Below, piece after piece: positions 36,546 to 46,030 of a stretch of 64,000 bases of DNA. The stretch is from AWTP1-13 sp963832445 (GTDB taxonomy: Bacteria > Pseudomonadota > Alphaproteobacteria > Rhizobiales > Hyphomicrobiaceae): assembly GCA_963832445.1 (NCBI GenBank), contig CAWHUM010000015.1, forward strand, positions 124,001 to 188,000, in the 5' to 3' direction. A program made the position numbers and the translations under genes. A model generated the notes under the pieces. It searched no databases and was not told the DNA's origin. It saw only the letters and a program-made list of their open reading frames with translations. The stretch's first letter is position 1; every line of letters starts with the position of its first letter.

Positions 36546-37070
36546 ATGATCTTCAACAAGAAGCCGGAGGATGCCGGCAGCCAGCTGACGTCGGCGCGCT
36601 CCTTTGCCGGTGCGGCGCAAGCCGACCAGGGCCCGCTGCTGCAGCGCCGGGCGGGCCAGGCACCCTCGCGCGCCATCATCGACGCCTGCCTCAACATCGA
36701 CGGCAATCTGACGACCGAGGGCGAGGTGCAGGTCGACGGCCGCATCAACGGCAACATCCGCTGCGCGCATCTCACGGTGGGCCGGGAAGCGACCATCATC
36801 GGCGACATCACCGCCGAGGAGGTGGTGGTGCGCGGCAAGGTCACCGGCATCATCCGCGGCAACCGCGTCATCCTGCAGGACGGCGCGCAGGTGGAGAGCG
36901 AGATCTTCCAGAGCAAGCTCACCATCGAGGAAGGCGCCAACTTCAAGGGCATGATCCGCGATCAGACCGAGCCGCACGTCGCCGCGCTGCAGAACATGGC
37001 GGCGGAGATGAAGGCCAAGGCCGACGGCGCCAAGGACGAGGCCCCGGCGAAGAAGGCGCTGGCGGGCTAG
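36546..37070 (+). CDS. Bactofilin family cytoskeletal protein
   Basis: This 174-residue protein has a disordered N-terminus (about 40 residues) and a bactofilin core of about 100 residues. The core is a right-handed beta-helix with regular turns (NIDGNLTTEGEVQVDGRING, then NIRCAHLTVGREATIIGDI). An Ala/Lys-rich C-terminal tail follows. Bactofilins polymerise without nucleotide and organise envelope or polar processes. It appears to have its own ribosome-binding site (ACAGGAGAG). No peptidase or other morphogenesis gene is next to it. Confidence 0.9.
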   Translation: MIFNKKPEDAGSQLTSARSFAGAAQADQGPLLQRRAGQAPSRAIIDACLNIDGNLTTEGEVQVDGRINGNIRCAHLTVGREATIIGDITAEEVVVRGKVTGIIRGNRVILQDGAQVESEIFQSKLTIEEGANFKGMIRDQTEPHVAALQNMAAEMKAKADGAKDEAPAKKALAG

Positions 37071-37071
37071 T

Positions 37072-37160
37072 GTCATCCCGGGCCTCGTGCCCGGGATCCA
37101 TCTTTCCGCTCGCTCCGGCAGTCGCTGCTCGCTGGATCCCGGTGACAAGCACCGGGATGA
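37072..37160. repeat. REP/BIME-like double hairpin between convergent genes
   Basis: Two hairpins, ATCCCGGGC/GCCCGGGAT (37075-37097) and ATCCCGGTG/CACCGGGAT (37136-37158), are themselves arranged as an inverted pair with outer arms GTCATCCCGG and CCGGGATGAC. The element sits directly after the bactofilin stop and before the convergent stop of the small cyd-associated gene. It may end transcription from both sides. Confidence 0.65.
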
Positions 37161-37177
37161 CCACGCGGGTTCAGGCC

Positions 37178-37309
37178 TTAGAACAGCACGCTGCGGATCA
37201 GCAGCGCCACGGCGCCCACGGCCAGCACGCCCGCCAGCCACAGCGCGACGAACCACAGCAGGCGTTGCCTGAGCCCAGGTTGAGGCCGAGGCTCGGGCCG
37301 CGCGGCCAT
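37178..37309 (-). CDS. DUF2474-like small membrane subunit associated with cytochrome bd oxidase
   Basis: This 43-residue protein has a Pro/Arg-rich N-terminus (MAARPEPRPQPGLRQRLL) and one hydrophobic segment ending ALLIRSVLF. Its ATG shares one base with the cydB stop. A small single-helix protein directly downstream of cydB is the usual place of CydX-type or DUF2474 subunits that stabilise the oxidase. The sequence is closer to DUF2474 in look, but at this size family assignment is uncertain. Confidence 0.7.
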   Translation of the reverse strand: MAARPEPRPQPGLRQRLLWFVALWLAGVLAVGAVALLIRSVLF

Positions 37310-38310
37310 CAGTGATAGCCCGCTTTGGGGTCGACCTTGCCGCGGAACACCCAGTAGGCGAGCGCCGTGTAGCCCAGGATCAGCGGGATCAGCACCACGG
37401 CGCCGACCAGCAGGAAGCGCAGGCTGTTGTCCGGCGCGGCAGCCTGCCAGATCGTGATCGAGGGCGGCACGATGTACGGGTAGAAGCTGATGCCGAGCCC
37501 CACGTAGGAGAGCACGAACAGCGCAATCGAGGCGAAGAACGGTATCGCCTCGCGCTCCGTGTGCAGCCCCCAGAACAAGGCCAGCGCGGCCAGCCCCACG
37601 AATATCGGCACCGGCGCCGAGTAGATGATGGCAGGCCAGGCGAACCAGCGCTGCATGAAGACGGGGTCGAGGAACGGCGTGATCAGGCTGACGAGGCCGA
37701 TCAGGGCCAGCGTTGCCAAGCCGGTCATCCAAGCAAAGCCGCGCGCGCGGTACTGAAGCTCTCCCGTCGTCTTCAGCACGAGCCAGGTCGAGCCCAGCAG
37801 CGCGTAGCCCACGGCAAGCGCGAGACCGGTGAGAATGCTGAACCAGGTGAGCCAGTCCCACCAGCCGCCGGCATAGGCGCGGTTGGCAACGGGGATGCCC
37901 TGCACGAGGGCGCCGAGCGCGATGCCCTGCGCCAGGGCCGCTACGGTGGAGCCGCCTGCGAACGCCCAGTCCCAGGGGGTCTTGGCCCGCTCCGTGCGCC
38001 AGCGGAACTCGAAGGCGACGCCGCGGAAGACGAGGCCGAGCAGCATCAGGATAATCGGCACGTACAGCGCCGGCATCACCACCGCGTAGGCCAGGGGAAA
38101 CGCCGCCATCAGCCCGCCGCCGCCGAGGATCAGCCAGGTCTCGTTGCCGTCCCAGACGGGTGCCACCGAGTTCATGGCCACGTCGCGCTCGTCGTCGTCG
38201 GCCAGGAACGGGAACAGGATGCCGATGCCGAGGTCGAAGCCGTCGAACAGCACGTAGGCCAGCACCGCGAAGGCGATCAGCGCTGCCCAGATGAAGGCAA
38301 GGTCGATCAT
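37309..38310 (-). CDS. cydB: Cytochrome bd-type (cyanide-insensitive) quinol oxidase subunit II
   Basis: This 333-residue polytopic protein has the CydB pattern: DGFDLGIGILFPF near the N-terminus, WDGNETWLILGGGGLMAAFP, and the late FYPYIVPPSITIWQAAAP. CydB holds the complex together with CydA, which carries the hemes; together they oxidise quinol and reduce oxygen with high affinity. The frame is intact. The partner cydA is not adjacent but about 4.3 kb away on the same strand. Confidence 0.95.
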   Translation of the reverse strand: MIDLAFIWAALIAFAVLAYVLFDGFDLGIGILFPFLADDDERDVAMNSVAPVWDGNETWLILGGGGLMAAFPLAYAVVMPALYVPIILMLLGLVFRGVAFEFRWRTERAKTPWDWAFAGGSTVAALAQGIALGALVQGIPVANRAYAGGWWDWLTWFSILTGLALAVGYALLGSTWLVLKTTGELQYRARGFAWMTGLATLALIGLVSLITPFLDPVFMQRWFAWPAIIYSAPVPIFVGLAALALFWGLHTEREAIPFFASIALFVLSYVGLGISFYPYIVPPSITIWQAAAPDNSLRFLLVGAVVLIPLILGYTALAYWVFRGKVDPKAGYH

Positions 38311-38384
38311 GATCTATCGTATCACTCGCGGCCACGTATGTTGAGCCCGCTCGCGCCGCACCCGCGAGCACGGGCCAGCCGCCG

Positions 38385-40163
38385 TCAGATCGGCCAAACC
38401 CACGGCACCATGACGATGGCGATTGCGTAGATGAGTATCGTCAGCGGGGCGCCGACCTTGAAAAAGTCGGAGAACTGATACTTGCCGGGGCCGTACACCA
38501 TGAGGCAGGAGGGCTCTAGTGGCGTGAGATAGGAGCAGCTGGCGGCTACAGCCACCATCATGCCGAAGGCGCGCGGGTCGACGCCGAGCTGCAGGCCGGT
38601 CTGCATGGCAATCGGCAACACCACCAGGGCCGCGGCCTGGTTCGACATGGGCTGGGTGAGCGCCACGGTGAGGATGAAGAAGCAGCTGAGCAGGGCATAG
38701 CGGCTATCGGCGCCCACGACGGCGATCAGCTGCTGGGCCAGGTACCTGCCCGCGCCGCTCGCCTCCATGGCGGCGCCCAGCGACAAGAGCGAGCCGATGA
38801 GGATCAGTACCTTCCACTCGACCTGCCGGTAAGCTACCTCGGGCGAGATGCAGCGCAGGGCCAGCATCAGAAAGGCGCCGCCCAGCATGGCCACCGGCAG
38901 CGACGCCACCTTGAGGGTGGCGGCCGCGATCGCTGCTGCGAAAATGGCGGCGGCGATCGGCGCGCGTGCGCGATTGAGCCGGCTCTGCTCGACGCCGCCG
39001 AAGATGTTGAACAGGTTGCCGCGCTCCAGCGCCTTCACGTCCTCGGGCGTGCCCTGCAGCAGCAGCACGTCGCCCATGCGCAGCCGCGCGGAGCTGATGG
39101 TCCTCGGCACCCGGCCCGCCCGGTGGATGGCCAGCACCTGCAATCCGTAGCGCTCCTTGAAGCCCAGGCTGCGAAGGCTGTAGCCGATCAGCGGCGAGCG
39201 CGGCAGCAGCACGCCTTCGACGATGGTAGGCTTCTCCTTCTCATCCTGGTCCTCGTCGGCCAGGTGCACATCGGCCTTGAAGTCGAGGCCCTCGATGTCC
39301 TTGATCTTCAAGAGATCGGCGCGAAGTCCTTCGATCAGCAACTCGTCGCCCGCCTGCAGCTTGGTGTCCAAGAGCCCGTTCTCGCCGAGCATCGTTTCGC
39401 CGTCGCGCGTCAGCTTGGCCACGGACAATCCGGCGCCGTCCACGATCTTGGCGTCTTTCAGCGCCTTGCCGACCAGCGGCCCCTCCCCGTCGACCACCAC
39501 ATCGGCCTGATACTTGCGCTCGCCGATCTTCTCCTCCGGCGTCTGGCTTTCGCGCCGGGGCAGCAGGCGCACGCCGATCAGCCACACGTAAAGGATGCCG
39601 GCGATGGCGATGGGAATGCCCACCGGCGCCAGTTCGAACATGCCCATGGGCGGCTGCTGGTAGCGGGTCAGGAGATCGCTTACGACCAGGTTGGTCGACG
39701 TGCTGATGAGCGTGACCGAGCTTGTCAGGATCGACGCGAAGGCGAGCGGCAGCAGGAATCGCGACGGGCTTTCGCCGATTTTGCTGGCATAGCCGATCAC
39801 CAGCGGCACGAAGAACGCCGTCGCCGCCGTGTTGCTCATGAAAGCGGAGACGATGGCGACCGAGGCCATGATCACGGGTAGAAAGATCGCCGGGTTGCGC
39901 CCCGCCAAATCGAACACGTAGCGGCCGGCAAGCTCGACCACGCCTGTCTGGATCAGGCCGGCCGTCATTATCAGCAGGCCCAGGATCATGATCACGGTGT
40001 CGCTGGCAAAGCCGGCGAAGGCCTTGTCGGCGGGCAGCAGCCCCGTGGCGATGATGGCGAGCATCACGCCAAGCGCCACAACGTCGGCGGGGACGCGGTC
40101 CCAAGCGAACAGCAGGACGGCGCCGCCAAGAATAGCCAGGCAGATCGCGATGTCCGGTGTCAT
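38385..40163 (-). CDS. SLC13/DASS-family anion transporter with central TrkA-C domains
   Basis: This 592-residue protein has hydrophobic N- and C-terminal halves separated by a soluble middle (about residues 205-390). The middle has two TrkA-C (RCK-C)-like modules. The transport halves carry helical-hairpin motifs typical of divalent anion:Na+ carriers, such as SNTAATAFFVPLV and TSSVTLISTSTNLVVSDLL in the first and QPMSNQAAALVVLPIA in the second. Members carry sulfate, dicarboxylates or related anions. The regulatory domains may sense a nucleotide or ligand. It lies between cydB and the class II aldolase gene. Confidence 0.88.
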   Translation of the reverse strand: MTPDIAICLAILGGAVLLFAWDRVPADVVALGVMLAIIATGLLPADKAFAGFASDTVIMILGLLIMTAGLIQTGVVELAGRYVFDLAGRNPAIFLPVIMASVAIVSAFMSNTAATAFFVPLVIGYASKIGESPSRFLLPLAFASILTSSVTLISTSTNLVVSDLLTRYQQPPMGMFELAPVGIPIAIAGILYVWLIGVRLLPRRESQTPEEKIGERKYQADVVVDGEGPLVGKALKDAKIVDGAGLSVAKLTRDGETMLGENGLLDTKLQAGDELLIEGLRADLLKIKDIEGLDFKADVHLADEDQDEKEKPTIVEGVLLPRSPLIGYSLRSLGFKERYGLQVLAIHRAGRVPRTISSARLRMGDVLLLQGTPEDVKALERGNLFNIFGGVEQSRLNRARAPIAAAIFAAAIAAATLKVASLPVAMLGGAFLMLALRCISPEVAYRQVEWKVLILIGSLLSLGAAMEASGAGRYLAQQLIAVVGADSRYALLSCFFILTVALTQPMSNQAAALVVLPIAMQTGLQLGVDPRAFGMMVAVAASCSYLTPLEPSCLMVYGPGKYQFSDFFKVGAPLTILIYAIAIVMVPWVWPI

Positions 40164-40444
40164 GGCCTTCCCCTAGCTGCAGGAACGGCGCCAATGCACA
40201 TCCAGTTCCGAGCGGCGAAGCGTTCGCGCCAGCGACGCAGCGCGCACGCACGTACAACTGACGCTTCTCGAGCAGCGGACGAAATCGACACGCGGCCCGG
40301 CTTCGGTCTGGCGCCCACGTCGTGGGGCGGGTCCGGGCTCTATCCGCTAAGCACTCATTTACCAAACGGGGTAAATTAAGTGCAAATTTGGCGCACATTA
40401 AGGGCTGCCCGCCATCATGCGCACACGGATTGGAGGGAGCCAAA

Positions 40445-40675
40445 ATGCACAGATATGCTGTGGCAATGGGGCTGGGCGCCTTCGCCCTGGGCTTCATTTC
40501 AGGTTACGCCGTGGACACGCGCAAGTCGCAGGCCGCCGCCACCAAAGCGACCGTCGTTGCAGCCGTCGACCTGACGCGTGCGGCGAAGGTTTTGCGGATC
40601 GAGCCGGGCGACACCAATGGTGCGCTTGCTGCCGATTACTCCTGGCAGCGCTGGCCGTCGGTCACGGACTTCTAG
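40445..40675 (+). CDS. Small signal-anchored hypothetical protein (76 aa)
   Basis: A strong Shine-Dalgarno sequence (GGAGGGAG) precedes the ATG. The 76-residue product has an N-terminal hydrophobic segment (VAMGLGAFALGFISGYAV), either a membrane anchor or uncleaved signal, and a mixed polar remainder ending WQRWPSVTDF. No family is recognised. It is alone on this strand between two minus-strand genes. The ribosome-binding site and plausible anchor are the main support. Confidence 0.55.
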   Translation: MHRYAVAMGLGAFALGFISGYAVDTRKSQAAATKATVVAAVDLTRAAKVLRIEPGDTNGALAADYSWQRWPSVTDF

Positions 40676-40809
40676 ACCTCGACTCTCCCGGCTTCTGTCG
40701 ACGCGGCGCACGCGCGCCGTGAGGGCGAGCCCTCTTTCATCCGCGCCACTCTCGACTGCATGGCGGTCGCTCGGCAGCACCGAGCCGGCGCCGCTCAGCC
40801 CCGCGGCGC

Positions 40810-41532
40810 TCAGCCTGCGCGGCGGCGCTCGGCGGCTTGCCGCGTCCACAGTTCCCACGGGCGATGCACCTGACCTTCGGTCGAGGCTGCGCAGGCGGCA
40901 GCCTCCTCCGCGGTGAGGGCCACGATCGGGCCATGCCGCATGGCCTCGGATTGATAGCGCGCGTTGAGCTCGGCATAGACGGCGCGATACACGACTAGCG
41001 GCAGGGACGGGGCCGTCACCGTCGAGCCGTGTCCGCGCATGACGACAATGTTGCTGCTGGCGAGCGACTTGGCCAAGGCGCGACCGAGCTCCGGCGAACG
41101 GATCAGCAGATCGGTGGCGGGGCCGCCGGCGTCGCGGATCTCGAACAGCGGCGCTTCCACACCGATGAAGCCGGCCATGTGCGATACCGCGCGCAGGCGA
41201 TGCTGCGCGGAGATGGATAACGGCACGATCGAATGCGAATGGCTGTGCACAATGGCCATGACATCGGGGCGCGCGGCGTAGATCTCGCTGTGAATGAACC
41301 GCTCGAGATAGGGTCGCGGGCCCTTCGCATCCACCGGCGAGCCATCGAGATGGAATTCGAGGATGTCGCCCGCCGTCACGCTGCCGGGCGCCATGTTGCG
41401 GGCCAGCAGAAAGCGGTCGGCGTGTTTGTCGTGCCGCACGCTGACATGGCCGAAGGCATCGACCACCCCGTGGTCGTAGAGGATGTGATTGGCCGCGACG
41501 AGGTCGATGATCAGGGCGGGATCGGCGGTCAT
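40810..41532 (-). CDS. Class II aldolase/adducin-family protein
   Basis: This 240-residue protein has the zinc-binding histidines of class II aldolases in IVHSHSHS and a third in VVMRGHGSTV, after an N-terminal FGHVSVRHD motif. The family cleaves or epimerises sugar phosphates or decarboxylates hydroxy acids. It starts ten bases downstream of the corrected tctC stop, so the two are probably cotranscribed, which suggests a link to an imported carboxylate. Confidence 0.87.
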   Translation of the reverse strand: MTADPALIIDLVAANHILYDHGVVDAFGHVSVRHDKHADRFLLARNMAPGSVTAGDILEFHLDGSPVDAKGPRPYLERFIHSEIYAARPDVMAIVHSHSHSIVPLSISAQHRLRAVSHMAGFIGVEAPLFEIRDAGGPATDLLIRSPELGRALAKSLASSNIVVMRGHGSTVTAPSLPLVVYRAVYAELNARYQSEAMRHGPIVALTAEEAAACAASTEGQVHRPWELWTRQAAERRRAG

Positions 41533-41541
41533 CGAGCGCTC

Positions 41542-42517
41542 TCAATTCTCCGGCGGCGTGATGCCGGCGACTTTGGCGATCTCGGCACTGCGCGTCGATT
41601 TCGGCGGCGAGGAAGCTCGCGAAAGCGGCGGCTGTCTCGGTCACAGGCTCGGCGCCCAGCGCACTCAGCCTCTCGACCAGTTGGGGGTGCTTGGAGGCTG
41701 CCTGCACGGCGGCATTGAGCTGGGTCACGAGGTCGGGCGGCATGCCCTTGGGGCCCCACAGGGCGTACCACAGCATGAAGTTGAGTCCCGGGAATCCCGC
41801 CTCGGCGGCCGTCGGCACCGCCGGCAGTTGCGGGGCGCGCTGCTCGGACATCACCGCGAAGGCGCGCAAGGACCCAGCCTGCACCTGCTGCAAGGCGCTG
41901 CCGAGCGGGGCGACCATCAGCGTGGTCTGGCCGCCGATGACGTCGGTGAGGGCGGGCGCCGTGCCGCGGTAGGTGACGATGACCGCCTTGACGCCGATGC
42001 GATTGTTGAAACCCACGCTGGCGAGGTGGCCCATCGCGCCGAGCCCGGAGTTGGAGTAGGTGTGCTTGTCGGGGGCGGCCTTCATCTCGGCGGCAAGCGC
42101 CTTGAGGTCGGCGGGGGTCTTGGCGGGGTGGCCGACGAACAGCATGGGCGAGGTGGCCAGCCGCGAGATGGGCGAGAAGTCCGCCACCGGGTCGTAGGGC
42201 ACCTGGCGCATGACGTGCCTTGCCATGAGATGGATGTCGGCATTGGTCAAAAGTGTGGTGCCGTCGGGTGCGGCACGCGCCACCTCGGCGGCGCCCAGCG
42301 TGTTGTTGGCGCCGGCGCGGTTTTCCACCACCCACGTCTGGCCGAGCGTGTCCTTGAGGCGATCGGCGTAGAGCCGGCCGATGACATCGATGTTGCCGCC
42401 GGCCGCCGCTGGAACGACCAGGCGGACATTGCGGCCCTGCTGAGCGGTTGCCGCGTACGGTAGCGATGCCAATCCAAGTCCACCCAGTCCGAGCAGGGTC
42501 TTGCGGCGTGTGAGCAT
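41542..42517 (-). CDS. Tripartite tricarboxylate transporter-type binding protein, TctC/Bug family (frameshifted near the 3' end)
   Basis: This protein has a Tat-like leader (TRRKTLLGLGGLGLASLPYA) and the TctC/Bug core: VPAAAGGNIDVIGRLYADRL, VVENRAGANNTLGAAEVA and LALWGPKG-like segments. The frame continues wrongly past AAEIDAQ. Removing one base at about 41587 gives AEIAKVAGITPPEN and a stop at 41542, for 324 residues, the family size. Bug proteins are periplasmic carboxylate receptors. No TctA or TctB membrane genes are next to it, so it is an orphan receptor, as is common for this family. Confidence 0.85.
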
Positions 42518-42654
42518 GGCGATCCCCCCAAGGTGTTCGGCTTCGAGCTGTTTCGCTCATAACGCTAAACGCCGGGGGCGTTGTCAATAACGGCGCCGGA
42601 CGCGCAGTGCCGCTGCCAGCTTTCAGTGGCGCTTCGAGTGGCCGGCGTGAACCG

Positions 42655-44041
42655 TCATCGCCCCAGCGCCGGCGCGGGCGTGATGCCGGCGGCGCGCGTC
42701 GGCACGCCCGTCTCGATGTCGGGCTCCGACAGGTCGGGCGGCCTGCCCATCATGCGCAGCAGGTAGAACGTGCCGGCGCCGAACACCAGGAAGTAGACGA
42801 CTATGAAGGCCACCAGCGATGCGCCCACGGCGGCTGCATCGATGGGCGAGGCGGAACTCGGCGGTGCGCAGCAGCCCGTAGACCGTGTAGGGCTGGCGCC
42901 CGGATTCGGTGGTGATCCAGCCGGCCAGCACAGCCACGAAGCCCGAAGGGCCCATCAGTACAGCGGCACGCAGCAGCATCTCGCTCTCGAATAGGCGGCG
43001 CCGCCAGCGCAGCCACAGGCTCCAGAGCCCGAGCGCAATCATCAGCGTGCCGATCCCGACCATGATGCGGAAGGTCCAGAAGATCAGGGTGGAATTCGGC
43101 CGCTCGTTGCGCGGCCAGGCTTTGAGACCCTTGACCGTGCCATTCCAGTCGTGGGTGAGGATGAGACTGCCGAGCTTGGGGATCTCGATTGCAAAGCGCG
43201 TCGTCTCGGCCGCCATGTCGGGCCACCCGAACAGGATCAGCGGTTGGTCCGGCCCCGACTCCCAGTGCCCCTCTATGGCGGCGATCTTGACCGGCTGGTA
43301 CTTCAGCGTGTTGAGGCCGTGCTGGTCGCCGGCCACCGCCTGGATCGGCGCAACGATGGCGGCCATCCACATGGCCATGGAGAACATCACGCGCGCGCCC
43401 TCGTTGGCGCGGTCGGAGAGGAGATGGAAGGCGCCGACCGCGCCGACCACGAACGCTGTCGTCAGGTAGGCTGCGAGCACCATGTGCACCAGCCGGTAGG
43501 GGAACGACGGGTTGAAGATGACGGCCCACCAATCCGTAGCTACGAATTGTCCGGCGGCGTTGACGGCGTAACCCGCCGGCGTGTGCATCCAGCTGTTGGC
43601 GGCCAGAATCCAGAAGGCCGACATCAAGGTGCCGGCGGCGACCATCAGCGTGGCGAAGAAGTGCAGCTTCTTGCCGACCCGCTCCATGCCGAACAGCATG
43701 ACGCCGAGGAAGCCCGCCTCCAGGAAGAAGGCGGTGAGCACCTCGTAGCCCATCAGGGGTCCGAGGATGGGGCCGGCCTTGTCGGAAAACACGCTCCAGT
43801 TGGTGCCGAACTGGTAGCTCATGACGATGCCCGACACGACGCCCATGCCGAACGTCACGGCGAAGATCTTCTTCCAGTAGTTGAAGAGGGCGAGGAAGAC
43901 GTTGCGGCCGGTATAGAGCCACAGGCCTTCGAGCACCGCGAGATAGCTGGCGAGCCCGATGGTGAAGGCCGGAAAAAAGATGTGGAACGAGACGGTGAAG
44001 GCGAACTGCAGCCGGGCGAGGCTGAGGGCGTCGAGTTCCAT
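42655..44041 (-). CDS. cydA: Cytochrome bd-type (cyanide-insensitive) quinol oxidase subunit I (frameshifted by one base)
   Basis: From ATG 44041 the protein shows CydA hallmarks: the N-terminal LARLQFAFTVSFHIFFP (heme-ligand His), GTNWSVFSDKAG, and GWITTESGRQPYTVYGLLRT. The frame is lost after LLRTAE; removing one base from the AA pair at 42855-42856 restores ESASPIDAAAVGAS and a final membrane helix. It then ends at 42655 with 461 residues. The short quinol loop and size fit the cyanide-insensitive (CioA) type. It is separated from cydB by transporter and aldolase genes. As written the last membrane helix is missing. Confidence 0.88.
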
Positions 44042-44251
44042 CGCGTGCTCGGCTCCCGTGTTGGCCTATGCGTCGGCCCATAGGGGTGCGTCGGCCCATG
44101 CGGGCCCTCGGCCGGTCGGCACGAAGACGGCACAAACGGCCGGCCATCGATACCTATGTGGACCTATCAGCGGCGGCCTTCAAGGCGAAGGCGCAACGCG
44201 CCGCGCCTCTATCGACACGCCTGCGCGTGAGCGACGCCGCGCCTCGCCGGA

Positions 44252-44990
44252 CTAGCCCTCGCGTTTCCGAAAGGCGGCCTCTCCGGCGTCCGACACCTCG
44301 ACCCACTTCGCGTCTGGCGCGGCGTCGGGGACGTAAGTGTCGTGCCAGTTCCACCACTTGTACGGTCGGCTCTGGGGGTAGCCCTCCGGCGAGTCCTCCC
44401 ACTCCTCCTGACGCCCAAGCGCAGTGACGTCGAGGTAGCTCCAGGTGGTGCCCATCGCCTCGTCGCCGCGACTGTTGATGAAGTAGGTGCGGAACACGCG
44501 CTCGCCGTCGCGGATGAACGCGTTGGTGCCGTGCCACTCGTCCACGCCGAAGTCGGCGTCGAAGCTTGTCGGTGATGGTGTACCAGGGCATCTTCCAGCC
44601 CATCCGTGCCTTGAGGCGCTCGATGTCCGGCAGCGGCGCGCGCGATGCGAATGCAAGCGTGGTGTCGCGGGCGTTCAGATGGGCGAGGTGGGCCACCTGG
44701 TCGGCCACCATGGAGCAGCCAACGCAGGCATGCTCCGGCCAGCCGTGCACACCTGGCTCGAAGAAGGCGCGGTACACGATCAGCTGACGGCGGCCCTCGA
44801 ACAGGTCGAGCAGGCTCGCTTTGCCCTCGGGCCCGTCGAACATGTATGCCTTTTCCACGGCCTGCCACGGCATCCGCCGGCGCTCGGCCGCCAGCGCGTC
44901 GCGGGCGCGGGTCAGCGCCTTCTCCTTCACCAGCAGCTGCTGGCGCGCAGCTTCCCACTCCTGCGGCGATACGATCGGGGGTGTCTTCAT
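44252..44990 (-). CDS. DUF899 family thioredoxin-like protein (frameshifted by one base)
   Basis: The start is fixed by a strong Shine-Dalgarno (AAGGAGG) before MKTPPIVSPQEWEAARQQLL. The first frame holds YMFDGPEGKASLLDLFEGRR and the family cysteine motif ACVGCSMVADQ, and the second holds DADFGVDEWHGTNAF to RKREG. Removing one base from the TT pair at 44566-44567 joins TITD to SFDADFG and gives 245 residues, typical of DUF899. The family has a thioredoxin-like fold and unproven function. It is the third gene of the ArsR operon. Confidence 0.82.
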
Positions 44991-45099
44991 TGCGATGTCC
45001 TCCTTCGGATCAGGTCCAAAGCTCATCCGCTAGCCCGAGTCTCCAGCCCTCTTGCTGCGGAGTCAGCTTGGGGGTCAGGGGCAAAGAACGGGCCCGATG

Positions 45100-45633
45100 T
45101 CAGGCCGGCAGCCGCTGCTCGTATTCCTTCTGCAGGCGACTCCAGTTGTCCCAGAATGGCCCCGGCTCCTTGCCCGTCGCGCGGGCGACCAGAACGTCGA
45201 GGTGGTTGTGCCAGCCGGGCCCGACCTTCAGCAGAGTTGCACGGTCGGGCAGGCGGCGATGGATCAGGGTGAGCAGCACCCGGTCGCCTCTCGGCTCCAG
45301 CTCGAAGGACACGTCGCCGCTGCCCTGCCAGGTGAAGGCGAGCTTGCGGGGCGGATCGAGCTCGGTGATGCGGCTCTGCATGCGATGTTCCGCGGCGAAG
45401 CCGGGCGGCCGCTGGCCGGGCGGGTTGGTCAGCTCGTCGTTGCGCCAGACGAGCTCGAACGGCGCGCCGACTTTCTCCTCCATCTGGCCCGCCGCCAGCC
45501 ATTGGCGCCGCAGCTCGCTTTCCGTGAGATACGCCCAGACGCGCTCGATCGGTCCGGGCAGAAGGCGCTGAATCTTCAGCGTGGCAGGGTCGATCAGCAC
45601 GCCGTAAGCGTCGGGGGGCGAGGGTTTGGTCAT
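45100..45633 (-). CDS. AHSA1/SRPBCC-domain protein
   Basis: This 177-residue protein has the SRPBCC (START-like) pattern: LKIQRLLPGPIERVWAYLTE, then KLAFTW-type beta strands and a long C-terminal helix (GPFWDNWSRLQKEYEQ). Such proteins bind hydrophobic ligands in a deep cavity. It overlaps the ArsR gene by four bases (ATGA), and ArsR/AHSA1 pairs are common in bacteria, so both are almost certainly one unit. Confidence 0.88.
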   Translation of the reverse strand: MTKPSPPDAYGVLIDPATLKIQRLLPGPIERVWAYLTESELRRQWLAAGQMEEKVGAPFELVWRNDELTNPPGQRPPGFAAEHRMQSRITELDPPRKLAFTWQGSGDVSFELEPRGDRVLLTLIHRRLPDRATLLKVGPGWHNHLDVLVARATGKEPGPFWDNWSRLQKEYEQRLPA

Positions 45634-45998
45634 TTCTTGCTTCCTTTTCTTGTGGTGGGGGACTTGCGCGCGTCGTCTTGGCGGAGGAGCCGTTCGAGCT
45701 CATCCAGACGCCCGGTCCAGAAGCGCTCGTAGAAGCCGAGCCACTGGTGGGCGGTGGCGAGCGGTCCGGGGGCGAGGCGGCACAGATGGGTGCGGCCGCG
45801 CACCTCGCGATGGATCAGCCCGGCGTTCTCCAGCGCCTTGATGTGCTTGGAAGCGGCGGCAAGCGACATGGCGAAGGGTTCGGCAAGCTCGCTCACCGTG
45901 CGTTCGCCGCCCGCGAGCTCGCGCAGCATCCGCCGGCGCGTGGCGTCACCGAGGGCGTGAAAGACGGAATCGAGCTGAGGCGTGTCTAATTCAACCAT
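45630..45998 (-). CDS. ArsR-family transcriptional repressor
   Basis: This 122-residue winged-helix protein has the ArsR pattern LFHALGDATRRRML-like start (VFHALGDATRRRMLRELA), recognition helix region SLAAASKHIKALENAGLI and a wing VRGRTHLCRL. The metal-binding ELCVCDL motif of true ArsR proteins is absent, so it probably senses something other than arsenite. It heads the operon with the AHSA1 and DUF899 genes. Its own start codon lies within a palindrome, which points to autorepression. Confidence 0.9.
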   Translation of the reverse strand: MVELDTPQLDSVFHALGDATRRRMLRELAGGERTVSELAEPFAMSLAAASKHIKALENAGLIHREVRGRTHLCRLAPGPLATAHQWLGFYERFWTGRLDELERLLRQDDARKSPTTRKGSKK

Positions 45999-46008
45999 GT
46001 GGTTGAAT
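45989..46008. promoter_or_regulatory. ArsR-type operator 1, overlapping the arsR start codon
   Basis: The arms ATTCAACC (45989-45996) and GGTTGAAT (46001-46008) are perfect complements with a 4-bp spacer, and the arsR ATG lies inside. This fits the usual ArsR-family operator TCAACC-N-GGTTGA. Binding would block translation initiation or early transcription. Confidence 0.75.
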
Positions 46009-46030
46009 ATAGGCGCTCACTTTCGGATCG

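Noticed and set aside
40194..40379. 61-residue plus-strand frame before the small anchored protein
   Set aside because: No ribosome-binding site, and it is Arg/Ala-rich like other chance frames. The gene at 40445 has a clear one.
42622..42660. Eleven-codon frame overlapping the corrected cydA stop
   Set aside because: It is too short, not hydrophobic and unlike CydX-type peptides. The ATGA overlap alone is not enough.
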